From the NCBI GenBank assembly GCA_964017065.1, contig OZ024790.1, positions 2,598,631-2,662,630 on the forward strand: a stretch of DNA of 64,000 bases, in the 5' to 3' direction. Source of the DNA: Haliclona indistincta. Taxonomy: Eukaryota > Porifera > Demospongiae > Haplosclerida > Chalinidae. Within the stretch, counting starts at the first letter, position 1; each line of letters opens with the position of its first letter. Below are positions 40,000 to 52,100 of the stretch, one piece after another. The translations under genes were made by a program, and so were the position numbers. The notes below the pieces were generated by a model, which was not told the origin of the DNA, searched no databases, and worked only from the letters and a program-made list of their open reading frames with translations.

Positions 40000-42900
40000 C
40001 TCTCAATAATGCTGCCTTCACTCCTTGTGTCATTATTCCTGGTGTTCCTACTGCTGGAGACAATTTTAACATTGTCTGCAGACTGGATGGAGTAATAGAG
40101 AGACTGGCACTGACTCCAGGATTAGTAAATTTGGCATATTCCTCTGCTCCAGGAGGAATGACTGGAGATATATTGCAAACTGGACTAGTACGCACCAGAT
40201 TACGCATGTTCAATCCTGGAATGACTGATGATGTTGGAATGTACACATGTGTTGCTGTTGTTGTTTTATCGAGTACATTTTTTGGTCAAGGCAATTGTTT
40301 ACTACAAATACAAAGTATGTTCCATTGTTTCACTTTGGTTTCATGCATTGTGTTGTTTTGTGTCAGTCCCTCCTCCCCAGCTCACTCTCACAATCACTAG
40401 TCCCTCTAACACCACCACACTGTATGAGGGCACTCCTGTCAACCTTACATGTACTGCTACAATAGACATTACCATTGTCAACACTCCTGTCACTGTGTCC
40501 AATATGTGGATTGCACCCAATGGAGAACAGCTGACCAGCAAAGATCGTATCACAATAGTGGACATGTTACAGTCAGCACCATACACTAGTGTACTGATGT
40601 TTGACCCAGCAGATGATATGGATACTGGAGACTACCAGTGTAATATAACTGTAGTAGACAGCAGTAATCAAACACTGATACTACCATCATCAAATAATGC
40701 AACCACTAACCTCAATGTCGCAGGTATAGAATAACAGTACTGTACATGCATTATCATCTTGTCTCTTTCTCTCAGCTCTTCCTGATCCAATAATTAATGT
40801 GACTACTTTTGGCTCTACTGCATGAAGCTGGTCAAACCTTCACTCTCATATGTACTGTTACTATGGCATCAGACCTAACACCACGCCCTAATGTCACTTG
40901 GATTAAAGTCACTGGTGGTAGTACAGTATTTCTAATAGTTTCTCAGGAGACCACACCTACTACCACCACTCTCACCATCTCATTCTCCCCACTCACATTC
41001 AGTCACAGAGGACAGTATCGTTGTATGGTAACTCTCAATATATCCACTGTCTATAGATTTTTTGGCAGTGAAGACTATGATATCTTCGTCAATTGTGAGT
41101 TAAACAAGCTTTTCGATGTCCATGAGTGTGACTAGCTACTGTAGAATAATCTAATGACAGTATCTATTGTTCACAGCTGCTCTCTCTTCTTCTAGTCTCT
41201 TCTCCTGTGGTGTTAGTCCAACCTGTCAACCCATCAGTACCCTTGGTAGCTGGTACAGCTCGTGACCTCACCTGCACCATCACTCTCACTAATGTGGATG
41301 ATATCAATGTGATGGTGAACTTCATCTGGGGTACTCCAATGGGAATGCTTCTATCATCATCTTCAAGAATCACTAGCATCTCTGGTACTACCCAGTCTGG
41401 TAACCAGTCTACCTTCACCTCCGCTCTCTCCATCAGTCCACTGGACAGTGTTGTAGACACTACAATGTTTGCTTGTCTTGTCAGTGTCAACTCAGATCCT
41501 GCTGACAGCTTCATCATACCTACTGCTGCTAACAACTCTGTTGATATCACTGTACAACGTGAGTACTACTGCATGTACTAATGTGACATGTATTGTTGAC
41601 TTATTCTCCTGCCCAGCTCTTCCTCCTCCTACTATAATGACCACTTATAGTGGAAACATGTTACCTATAAATTATAATAGCACTGTTGTACTACGTAGCA
41701 AGCTACCCGAAACAGTGCATAGTGATAGCTAGTAACTGCATTTCTACTGCTACTATGAGCTTTAGGACAAGTCCACCTTCTAGTGACCTCTTGTCTTAAC
41801 TACATTGTAGAATGATTACTTTTTCTAACCATGTGCTTTTCTATTCATAGCACCCAGTATCAGTGTATCACTGAATGACATAGGTTCTCCTCTCATCGCT
41901 GGAGCAGCCAGATCCCTAATGTGCTACCTGGAGTCTAATACAGCATCAGTAACCTTTACTTGGACTAGAAATGGCAGTCCAGTTGACACTAGTAATAGCA
42001 GAGTAACTGTAACTATGACACAGAGTAACTCCACACTCACTATCAATCCACTACATACATCTGATGGAGGACAGTATCAGTGTTTTGGGACTATAGTTAA
42101 TAATGGAAATAATATCAACATCACTGATGAGATTGACCTTAACGTGACCAGTGAGTATATTAATTAACAACACAATCATGACTCTCACTACACTTTTCAT
42201 TCCCCTGCAGTCTCCATCATCAGTGTCACAGTGACCATCATACCTAATGATGTACAGTTTGTGGACACATTTAGTGACTTCCAGTGTAATGCAACTATCA
42301 GTGAGTATGTGGACACACCCACTACTATCATGTATCAATGGCTGGGACCATCACTACTCACCACTGGAGCTGACTACAATATCACTGGTGACACTCTGCG
42401 TATCAACCAGTTCAATATCACCTGCATGGCTACAGTGCTACCATCATCAGGACAGCAGTATGTACTACACAACAATGCTAGTGGGAGCATACAACTGACT
42501 GTAGAAGGTGAATAAATGTCCTCTCATTTTATCTTACTCGATATTACACTACCCTTAGAAATTATTCTATCAACTACACCTATTTTATCATCCTCTCTAC
42601 CTGAGACAACAGCAACATTGTTCCCATCAATCTCCAGTTGTCCTCCAAGCTCCAGCTCAATGTCTAGCAATTTAATAATAGCAATGGCAGTGATTGTGGT
42701 GATTTTACTAGCATCACTGATCGGGAATGTCGTAGTGACTACACTATACATTTTGTCACAGAAAAGAAAACAACAATCGTACACACCAAACAGGTAAATC
42801 AGAAATAACAGAAGTACGTACTATTGCATCTATTGATAATGTAGACCACTAACACCTCTGAAAGGATACGATGATACAGCAATATACGATATACCTGGAG

Positions 42901-43369
42901 AGACAAGGTGAATTGATGTGTGCATTATTACTCCAGATTTCTTTATGCCCTTGATATTGCCTTAACAAATTGCACACTGCACAGTGAGTTATGCTAAGTC
43001 AAAATAAAACTTGCTGCTGCTTGAATAGAGCACCAATCTATTCAAGACAAAATTATTGCTTGCAACTCTGTTGCTTTCTTATAATTATGTACTAATCTTG
43101 CATTGAAGGTGTTTACACAACTGTCTTATCCCAAACTGCAGTTCAAATCCTGTGTCAGTCAAGCCCATTATTGATACAGTATATTATGATCAACCACAAC
43201 AGACTAAAGTGTAAGAGAGTCCTTTTGAATTGTATTTAGTATTCTTCTGTCTCCGTACAGCAGTGATGATATCAAGATGGTAGACAGTACAGGTTATGAG
43301 ACACCAGTACTACCCACACAGTCCAGTGCTGCTGCTGATAATGAATATGAACAAGTCACTATTATGTGA
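40000..43369 (+). CDS. Ig-domain type I membrane receptor, 5' partial, one frameshift
   Basis: Exons: 40000-40314, 40367-40723, 40776-41094, 41196-41558, 41617-41694, 41851-42150, 42211-42507, 42559-42793, 42845-42907, 43142-43210, 43261-43369; the 5' end is lost in the gap. The first seven are phase 1-1 extracellular exons with Ig-like signatures (VNLTCTA..DTGDYQCN, FTLICTV..HRGQYRCM, DLTCTI, LMCYLE..DGGQYQCF). Exon 8 has a Ser/Thr/Pro stalk and the membrane helix LIIAMAVIVVILLASLIGNVV followed by KRKQQ. The tail holds AIYDIP, TVYYDQP, TGYETPV and NEYEQVTIM. The third exon changes frame near 40808-40825 (TTFGSTA to LLHEAGQ); the fifth is a short half-domain that keeps phase if skipped. It should be a surface receptor; the ligand is unknown. 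The frameshift may be a true lesion or an assembly error. Confidence 0.8.
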
Positions 43370-43422
43370 TGCTGTAATTGTTCGTTAGTTTTAGCATTTT
43401 GCTATTTTCAATTTTCTAGCAG

Positions 43423-43762
43423 CATTTAATAATTGTAACTGGTTTATACAATAAATTTGGAGAAAATCATCATTTCAATCGGCTCAGTACTGCTTATGCA
43501 ATTATTAAAGTGCATGTAAAGAGAGAGGGGGAGAGAGAGAGATAGAGGGAGGGAGGGAGATGGAAGGAGAGGGAGGGAGAGGGAGGGAGCGGGAGGGGGA
43601 GGAGAAAGGAAGGAGACACGTTTTTTAAACCAGTTTAGCTCTATGTAAGCTAAACTGGTCTAAAAAACGTGTCTCCTTTCTTCCTTCTACCCCTCCCTCC
43701 CTCCCTCTCTCTCTTGATTTTCTCCACATTTTATTGTATAAACCAGTTACAATTATTAAAGG
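43423..43762. repeat. 340-bp inverted repeat downstream of the receptor gene
   Basis: AATAATTGTAACTGGTTTAT and the AATAAATTTGGAGAAAATCAT end of the receptor's 3' region return in reverse at about 43716-43760. The middle holds GA-rich (left) and CT-rich (right) tracts and a near-perfect core hairpin: GGAGACACGTTTTTTAAACC against its complement at about 43605-43690. The receptor's likely AATAAA polyadenylation signal (near 43450) lies in the left arm. Confidence 0.8.
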
Positions 43763-43867
43763 AGATCGCCCACGCATTGTACGAGCCACGCCCAATTTTG
43801 TTTACAATCGGGGAAGGAATGACTCGCAAGCGAATGGTTTGCTCTTGTTAGGATTACGTTATTGTTC

Positions 43868-44956
43868 GTGATGATGATGACTCTCTCCTCGGGGCAAGAT
43901 TGTACTCCTGGTATGATCACTTCAGGACCAGTAATACCCAACACTGACCTACCAACCCAAGGTAACTGGAACTTTCAATAGTATGCCTAGTGAAATAAAT
44001 TTGTTTACAGGAGTGAGATTGTATATTCAAGAGGCCTCAGAGCCTATACCAGACTACCTGATGCTGCGTGCTAGTCAGATAGAAGCAAGTAGCTTTACTC
44101 CTGGCATGAGTCCCACTCTAGCCTAGTGGTGTCAGAGTGCTAATACTGACAGCAATAATGGCATGTGGTTTCAACCTCCTGGATCTACTGCAGTCTCTTC
44201 ATCGGACATCGATTCACTTGATGATGAGCCATACCAGATGGTGACATGTAATGGTCAGGTGGGACTGGTGAGAGATACTGGACTAGGAGATACTGATCGT
44301 ATTGGACAGGAGCGCATAATGAGAGTGAGCGCGGTAAGAAGGCAGGAGCGCGACACTCCCACGCACTTGATTAAAAATTGCAACTCCACACATGATGGCC
44401 GTGTTTCTAAGGATAGACTTGTGATGGCCGACGGTACGCGTACGTACAGTTCCGTATTGGATGGAACTAGCCTTCTAGAAGGTAAGAAGCAGCTTTCCAC
44501 TAACCTAGGACGATCATGCTTGTCTGCTAGCTTGAGTAGATACTGTTAAAGCAAGAAACGAGTCGAATCCGTGATGGTGGGCCGTCGTGCTGTTTCTCTA
44601 CAGCTGGTATACGAGCACGTGGAGATCGTCTGCGCGTCATTGTGGGTGTAGAAAGCTTCTACGAGCTGTTGCTTACTTCAAGGAGCCTCGAACAGCCAAG
44701 TTCCATCTAATACGAAACTGTACGTACGCGTACCGTCGGCCATCACAAGTCTATCTTTAGAAACACGGCCATCATGTGTGGAGTTGCAATTTTTAATCAA
44801 GTTCGTGGGAGTGTCGCGCTCCTGCCTTCTTACCGCGCTCACTCTCATTATGCGCTCCTGTATTGGACTATAGTGCAGTGTATGATCCGTGATGAGATGA
44901 ACATCACTCACACACTGACAGCAGGTGTGTATACTGGAGCAATATATGACAACTAT
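43868..44956 (+). pseudogene. Broken Ig-receptor-like gene interrupted by a transposon
   Basis: An exon starting near 43868 reads MTLSSGQDCTPGMITSGPVI. The next, from about 44010, reads VRLYIQEASEPIPDYLMLRA and then meets an in-frame TAG (LA-stop-WC) near 44124, before continuing open as MWFQPPGSTAVSSSDIDS to DTGLGDTDRIG. A 554-bp element is inserted at 44307. After it, DEMNITHTLTAGVYTGAIYDNYG resumes in another frame and ends at a donor near 44955. The parts resemble the start of extracellular exons of an Ig-type receptor. Stop, frame change and insertion together indicate a pseudogene. Confidence 0.7.
44307..44860. mobile_element. MITE with CAGGAGCGCAT ends and 7-bp target duplication (copy B)
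   Basis: 554 bp with terminal inverted repeats of about 160 bp (CAGGAGCGCATAATGAGAG at the left, its complement at the right). TATTGGA is duplicated at 44300-44306 and 44861-44867. It shares the outer 11 bases and the 7-bp duplication with the element at 9791-10093, so both belong to one family. No transposase is encoded. Confidence 0.88.
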
Positions 44957-44989
44957 GGTGAGTACATAATAATATTGACATAATTAATT

Positions 44990-46100
44990 ATTATAATAAC
45001 AAAAATACATTATGCCACGCGGTAGATGTGGCATATTTATTGTTGGGCGGAAATCAAGATGGCGGCTACACTTAGGCTAAATGCAATAATTCATGTATAT
45101 CTTGGCTGTTGACGACATCAAGGCTATTTTAAATACCTAGGGGATATCCTAGTGCTCCCTTGGGGGGCGTGACCGATACCTCAAACTAGAACCACGCCCA
45201 CCAAAAAGCACTGTTTTTCTTCTCGAAAATCCAGGCTCAAAAGTTGCGTGTGGCTGCTGATTGTACTTGCAACGGATGCTACGGTTGGAGATCTTTCCTT
45301 TAATGCTAGTTTTGTGCTGGTGATGCCGCGTTTATGGTCATGGTTCTCTGTATTACATAGGGTGTACGGTTAATATTTTGAGGCTTTTCAGCCAGATGGC
45401 AAACAGTAAGCATTTCGGCTGAAATTTGTTTTATGCAGTGCTTAGGCTTAGTACTATCAGAAAATACTGGTATCGATCTGTCTGTTCAATGTCACAAAAA
45501 GTAAAGCCCAAATATGTTGGAATCGCGAGTCATTGCTAGTCCTGAAACGCTTATTTGGGGAGGTAAGCCAGCCAATCTGAGCTGTTGCAAGAACTTCCGA
45601 GACGGTACTAAGCACGCACAAACAAAGCGCGAACTGCTAACTGTCGCGAAGAGTCGAGAATGCACCATTATTTAACCCCAAGGTCAAAGGTCACGAAAGT
45701 TGCCGATTTCAGCTAGCGATTGCAGAGCAACGAGCAACGATTTCAGAGATTTGAATATGCAGTTGTTTGTTACGTATATAGTGTTGTTTGTAACTGCAGT
45801 AAAGACTAGATTCTCTGACTTTTATTTTTTCCATTGCGGACCCTATCTACTTGCTCTGCTGGTAGCAAACGTCATCACTAACACGCCGCGGAGTTTAAGT
45901 TTGGATACAGCGGAACGCTCCTTCCTTTTATGCGCTCCTGGCCCTACCAACTTTCCAATCCTGGCTATGCCACTGCTGCCAGATATTACATTAAAAGTGA
46001 AACAAAAGTGAATGAAGAACTAGATTACTGCCGTAGGAATGATTTGATGACCAACAATTATGACCAACAATAATGAAAAGAGAAAATAATAACTATCATA
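44990..46100. other. Intergenic, no gene recognised
   Basis: About 1.1 kb between the broken receptor and the 3' end of the Roc-COR gene. It holds a small hairpin (TGCCACGCGGTAGATGTGGCA-like, near 45014) and, near 45926-45936, an isolated TTATGCGCTCCTGG that matches one end of the CAGGAGCGCAT element without a partner. The open frame at 45700-46011 has no recognisable domain. Confidence 0.5.
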
Positions 46101-46101
46101 G

Positions 46102-49100
46102 TCACATAAATGAATTCTGAATACTGTCACTCAGTTCCTCTTCTCCTACATAGTTAGATTGTAGCACATGAACAAGAGAGGCCCAGTTGGCTGGGCTCTG
46201 TGGAGTAGACTGCTGCTGCCAGCATGTGAACACATCACTAAAACACTTAAGAGGGTTTCCTCTACGATGCATATCGATAGCATCAAGTTGACTCTGGTCT
46301 ATCCCAAGAGACACACCCACTCTCTCCCATTTGGCAGGTATCTTGCTAGCTACTGCTTCCATAAACTGGAATCGTGATACTGTATCAGTGCCTGCACAGA
46401 CAAACAGAATACACATCATGACATGCATCAACTGTTAGCTCACCAGTTGGAGGAGGTGATGAGAGAGTGATGGAGGGAGACTGAGCAGTGGCTGATGCTG
46501 AGACAGAGACTACATGAAATAGACCATCATCAAACAATCTGTGTCAAAAATAACATCTCACCAGTAGGAGGAGGAGGAGGTGATTGTGGTGTAGCAGTGG
46601 ATGATGAGGCAAAGACTTTGCTGGCTACATGAAAAGATACACTATAATACTTAACATGCTGATCATCATCTGCCACACTCACAATCTGGTGCAGCCAACC
46701 AAGCCAGCATCCTTTCATCAGAGCATGGACCACAACCAACCTTAGGTCTAACAGAGCAGGTGAGATGAGCTGGAGAGAAGGCAGTATCTGCCACACAAGC
46801 ATGAGGAATGGATTCACAGATTATGAAGGGACAAAAGAACCCGTCAGTGAACACAATCTGCTTAGTATCAAGGTGGCGCTGACTGCAGACTGTGGCTATG
46901 GCGTGGTGGATGGCGGCTCTGATACGAGGAGCAGCTAACTTGTTACCATTGAAGTGAACTGTAAGCCAAGCATGGCACTCTACTAGTAGCACTACTCCTC
47001 CACCGACCTTGCACTCGAGACTGAAAGCATTACAGCCAATAATTTCATCAAGAAGAAAAAGCTGATCACCAAGCAGAGCCACTACTAAGGCAGAGAACAT
47101 ACCAAGAGGTATTACCCTGGTGCGACAAAGAAGAACAAGAGGAGCCAGTTGGCAAGAAAGAGAGGGAATCTTCTTGTTGGTAGGAAGGATAGAGGGAATG
47201 AAGAACAGCTCCTCTCCATTGATGCACACGGGTGCTATGATTAGGAGAAGCTGTAGAATGGACAGGAAGTCATCCACTGAGTAACTACACTTCCCCTCAT
47301 CATTCACTCGATACTTAGAGCAAACGATATCTACTAGCTTCTTGTTAAACAACCCTTGCTCCCGCAGCCTACGCACCAATGGCATGTGTTCCGAAAGGAG
47401 AGGATACTGAGAGGGAATGAGGTGGAGGTCGAAGATGCCGAGATTCAATATCTCAGTGACTTCACTGAGAATGGCCTGAGGGTCAGTGAAGACCAAGTGA
47501 GGGGCAGCAGTTTGGAAATACAAGCAGAGAGCAGCGCCATCAAGAAACACTAGTGCTGCCATCACATCCTCCTCTCCCATACTGAGATTTCCTCCTACCA
47601 CTATACACTCTGCCAGACCTAGAACACTCCGACCCTCCTTCTTTGCCTTGCCACTCACCTCCAGTTCAAATATATACCATCTAGTAGGTATATCTACTTC
47701 TGCATTGCTACAAGCATCCATGATCTTCTTCCTTAAATTAGATGCTGCTTCACTGCGATCTGGTTCCTTTGTGACCCGAGTATTGATTGGGAAGAGAATA
47801 TCCCCATCAGGACTAACCTCAATACACATCGATTTCAGCTCACCAAGACTCTTCTTCAGCCATCGATTCTTACCGGATAGTGACTGGTCAAATAGCGACC
47901 AGTGCTTGTCAGCATGAGTGCCGATCAGGAGGAACTTTGGCTCTGATGATTTTTGACCACTGCCTTCCTCTGAGTGCTTGACAGACGTGAGAGTGCGAAT
48001 AAGTTCTTCAATGAATTCAAGTTGAGACTTCTGTAACTGAGTTGGTTGTCGAAGATGCTTGTCATTTTTCACATATTCGTACTGGAGCTTATCATTGATA
48101 GAGTGATTGAGCTTTGAGGCTACTATGTTGACCGTGCTACCCCTGACAAATGCAGGTACGAGGCTAATGAATGACGGCTGTCCACCAGAGTCGATTAAGT
48201 GAACAAACGTCTTCTTTGTCTCTTGCTTTTTGGATGGTTTGGGATCAGTAACTATCTTGTAAGCAACGTTAAAAACTGTGCCTTCTGTTTTCGGAAGAAC
48301 TGGCGGGTTATTAGCCTCGTCGACACTCTCTTCCGGTGATGAACTAGATACAAATTGTGATAGCACTGGAGGAGGAAGATCCACATCAGATGGTTCCTGT
48401 GCACTGCTCTCAGTGGCTGCAGGAGTGGTGCTGGTGGCTGGTTGAGGAGGAACAGCACGAGATGGATTGAGCTCAATCATCTTCACTTCCTCTGCGATGT
48501 ATTCGAGGTAGGTATCGTCATCGAGCTCCGTCCATGTAACATCTCCGCTGCCATCGGCTTTGATGCGGTAGAAAGAGATGGCTCTGGTTGCTCGTGTTAC
48601 TAACGGTGTGCTGGTCCTACTAGGAGGAGGTGGTAGGCCAAGCAGGAGATGTCTGATGCCGGTCTTGCCCACACCAGGAGGACCCGTAATAAGAGCTTTA
48701 ATGATAAGCAGTTTAGTGCGACCCTCTCTCATAGCCCTTTGGACTAGCTTTGTGTAGGAAGGGTCCTCTGTTAGAATAGAAAACTTAATAAATCAGTTGA
48801 GGAAAATTACGAGTACATGAGCTAGCTTGAGCACATGAAAGGTTACATGATACAGGAGTACAGGCGATAAGTTAATATGCACACTAAATTTCATAAACAA
48901 GCAGCAATGACAGTAACCATCAACAAGCTCCAATCATGAGTTTGGATAATTTAGGTAACACTACGTAATATGTTTTCGAAGAATTGCCAAAAACAAAGGT
49001 GGAATGCCTTGTGGTGTGTATTCTAAGAACCCATCAGCAGATGCATAAGACAGCTGCTACTATTATTTGATATTTCTGCTGATTGACTAAAAATTGCAAA

Positions 49101-52100
49101 ATTTAGCACTAGCTAACATCAAAATTTGATGATAAATATCATTACATAACTAACAGCTGTGTTAATTTTGGGTGCACGGGTTCGAATCCAGTACGCGACT
49201 AGTTTTTTTTCTTATTGCGATTGAGTTCGAATCCATTGCCAGAAATGTAATACATTTTTGGACATATTCTGTTTACGTACGATATCAGACCACAAACCTA
49301 CTAATCGTATACTATGGCTCTTGGAGAAGCTTTGGAACTTCAAAGATTGTTTAACAATGCTCTAAAACATCATCTGCCACCATCACCAACAGTGCATACC
49401 GGCATAAACTTATTGCAAGCAATGGTGAACGAAGAAACAAGCCATGGAACACACCTTTTCGCCTTCAAGACGCGTCATGGCGTTTGAATCAACTACCCTA
49501 CACTGCAAGAAGACACAAAGAGTTTGCTTACAACCTACTACTGCATCGCTGAAGAAATACAGCCATGAAAGAACTCTTTCCTGACCTGACCGTATTATGA
49601 AATTTTCTAATTATCTGTAATTTTCACCAATATTCAGGCTAAAAATGGTATAGTCAAAATTTATCAGCCAGAAATAAATTAAGCACCAGGCGAAGCTATT
49701 TATAGCCTAGTACGAGAATTCCTTTCTAACTAGGATATTGTTTCACGATCTATTTAGAAAACAGGTTTCGAAATTTGAAATCCTCCATTTTGTCAATGAT
49801 TTTGTATTACGCCATTGGGAGAAAGAACGAAGGAGTGGCTAAACTGCATGAGAGCGCTTAGTAACAGTCAAGATTAGTTGCCTAAGTATAGGTTAGAGAC
49901 CGAGGCCAAGGGATCTACGCGGTATAGAAACCCGAGGAAGCCATATAGAACCCGAGCGCGTAGCGCGAGGGTTCTATGGCGACGCGAGGGTTTCTATACC
50001 GCGTAGATCCCGTTGGCCGAGGTCTCTAACCGGCTTAGAGTATAGCAACCGTTGCTATCCAACAAGGAATTTTCGACGCTGCGCAAATGTTTTGTAAAGA
50101 ACACGGCCTTACTTCAGCGATGGGAAAACACAGGTGAGTTTAGCTAGAGTACGTCGCTAAACGGCTTTCCGTGTCTTGTTACACCTTGCTGGTACTCTGT
50201 CTCGTCTCCTACCATCCTTCCGCCATCGCTTTAGCGTCTGCTAGTGGCTTTCTGACGCAACAAAAGTTAGTTTCTGGAACTCACTCACGCTCACACGTGT
50301 ACAAGCCTCACATCACGTGTTCTTGTAATAACAATTTTTATGGCTTGTTATGAATGCACTCTCACTAAGCAAACTGTGGTCTATCTGTTCGCGGAAGGAC
50401 TCTATCTGTTCGTGGATGGACTCTATCCGTTCGCGGATGGTCTCTACAGCAAATAGATCCTCGGATCTAATAAATCTGATTGGTCAATAACATTGAGCTA
50501 TACTCTAAGGTACAGTAGACTGTGAATCACCGTCTAACTAAGGAATCCTGTCGTTTGGTAGCTTCAGGAGCTGCATTTTCAACAGCTTCTCAATGCTCGC
50601 CAGACAATTCGCCCGCGTTAATTTACGGAATAATATACGGTCAATTATTGTCCGTGTCAAATTATTTCTGGCAATGCCAGCAACAGGCATTTGTTTTCTT
50701 TTGTTATTTAACACAGCGAGCTAGAACAGAAAAATGTAATACCTGCAAAGTGCAAAAATCAAAAAAATAGTACCTATAAGTATATGTTATAACACCCTGT
50801 GAGTGCTATATCCGATTTATTGACCGCACCCTCGGGGCCTATGGCCCTCTGGCTCGGTCAATAAATCAGATATTGCACGAGCGGGGTGTTATAACACTTT
50901 TATTTCACAACTGAAGCCATACTACGCTTGCGCAGTTGTACCGCGTGTTTGGATCTAGCTAGCTTACCTAGCTAGCTACTGTATAGTATTGTATCCACGT
51001 CAATACTGCAATTGTGTCATGAAAAAAACATCCACTGGAGAAAAAGAAGCCACATCCGTCTTTATGTAGAGACAGCGACCGTAAGCTTAAAACAAGAATG
51101 AAACTGCTTATCGACGTTTTGTGTGTGTCTAGTGCTTCAATCGTGCTATCGTGTGAGTGGGAGCCTCGTTACATTACCGTGTTCTAGGTTTGCTAAGCTA
51201 GGAGAACGTTTCTTTAGCTCGTAGGATCTTTGTTGGATACACTTTCGTGCACCTAACTTTTTTTTTTGCCAGCAGTCCCGTGACCTTTGCACGAGGGACC
51301 ATGTCAAATGACTGAACTGACCAGTATATCTTTACTGCACATGCATCACTTCTTGTCTGCTGTAAAACTTTTGCACAAACTTGTTTGACCTCCGTTTACT
51401 AGTGGGAGTAGTGCTACCAATTGAGCGCCTACTAGGGTTGTAAACCACAGGGAACTATATCAAACATCAAAGGGACTTATAACGCACAGTGCCACTATAT
51501 CCAGTTTATAAACCTGTCGGTTTCTTTGAAGTATGGCTTCAGTGGGATATAAATAATTTTAGAGCATAGTACAGTGATATTGACCAATCAGATTGACTAA
51601 CTACTAGGGTCTATTTCAAGTAGAACCAAGCTGTTCTTCATACAGTGTTCCACACGAAGAGAGTAGAAAAATAGTTTTTGCACATTTTGCTTCATATCTC
51701 AGTAACTAATGATCCTACTGGTATGTTGCATGTATCAGAATGATCCTCTATCCTTACTGAACACCCTGATTCATATGGCTTCAAGTCACATGACATGGGC
51801 GTGGCGCAACATGGCGGGATATCGGACCCACTGGAAGGACAAGGTTAGGCAAAGAACTTTTGAGTTATTGGTAGTTAAGATTTCTTAACGCTGCATTACA
51901 ACCCTCACCTAGGGCGCCTGCCTGTGGGCTGAGCATTTTGCCTTAACTTTCATTAGTTCGGCGTCGGGGAGCAAATAATAGCATTCTCGACCGACCAAAA
52001 GCTTAGGCACAGGAAATCCGATTCTCTGGAAGTTAAGGTCCAAGATTATAGGAAATTGCATTGCCAATACATTCATCTTTACTTTGAAACTTGCCGAGGG

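Larger units (their letters stand above)
48768..51642. other. Intron sequence with short repeats, no gene recognised
   Basis: First part of the 14.1-kb intron. It contains two palindromic elements (49891-50031 and 50785-50896), GGTTCGAATCC-like motifs near 49180 and 49230, and a TCTATCTGTTCGCGGA-type triplicated motif at about 50380-50445. The short open frames show no domain. Confidence 0.6.

Noticed and set aside
44163..44549. 128-aa frame as an intact gene
   Set aside because: Its second half is translation of the inserted MITE; only the first 48 residues or so belong to the broken receptor exon.
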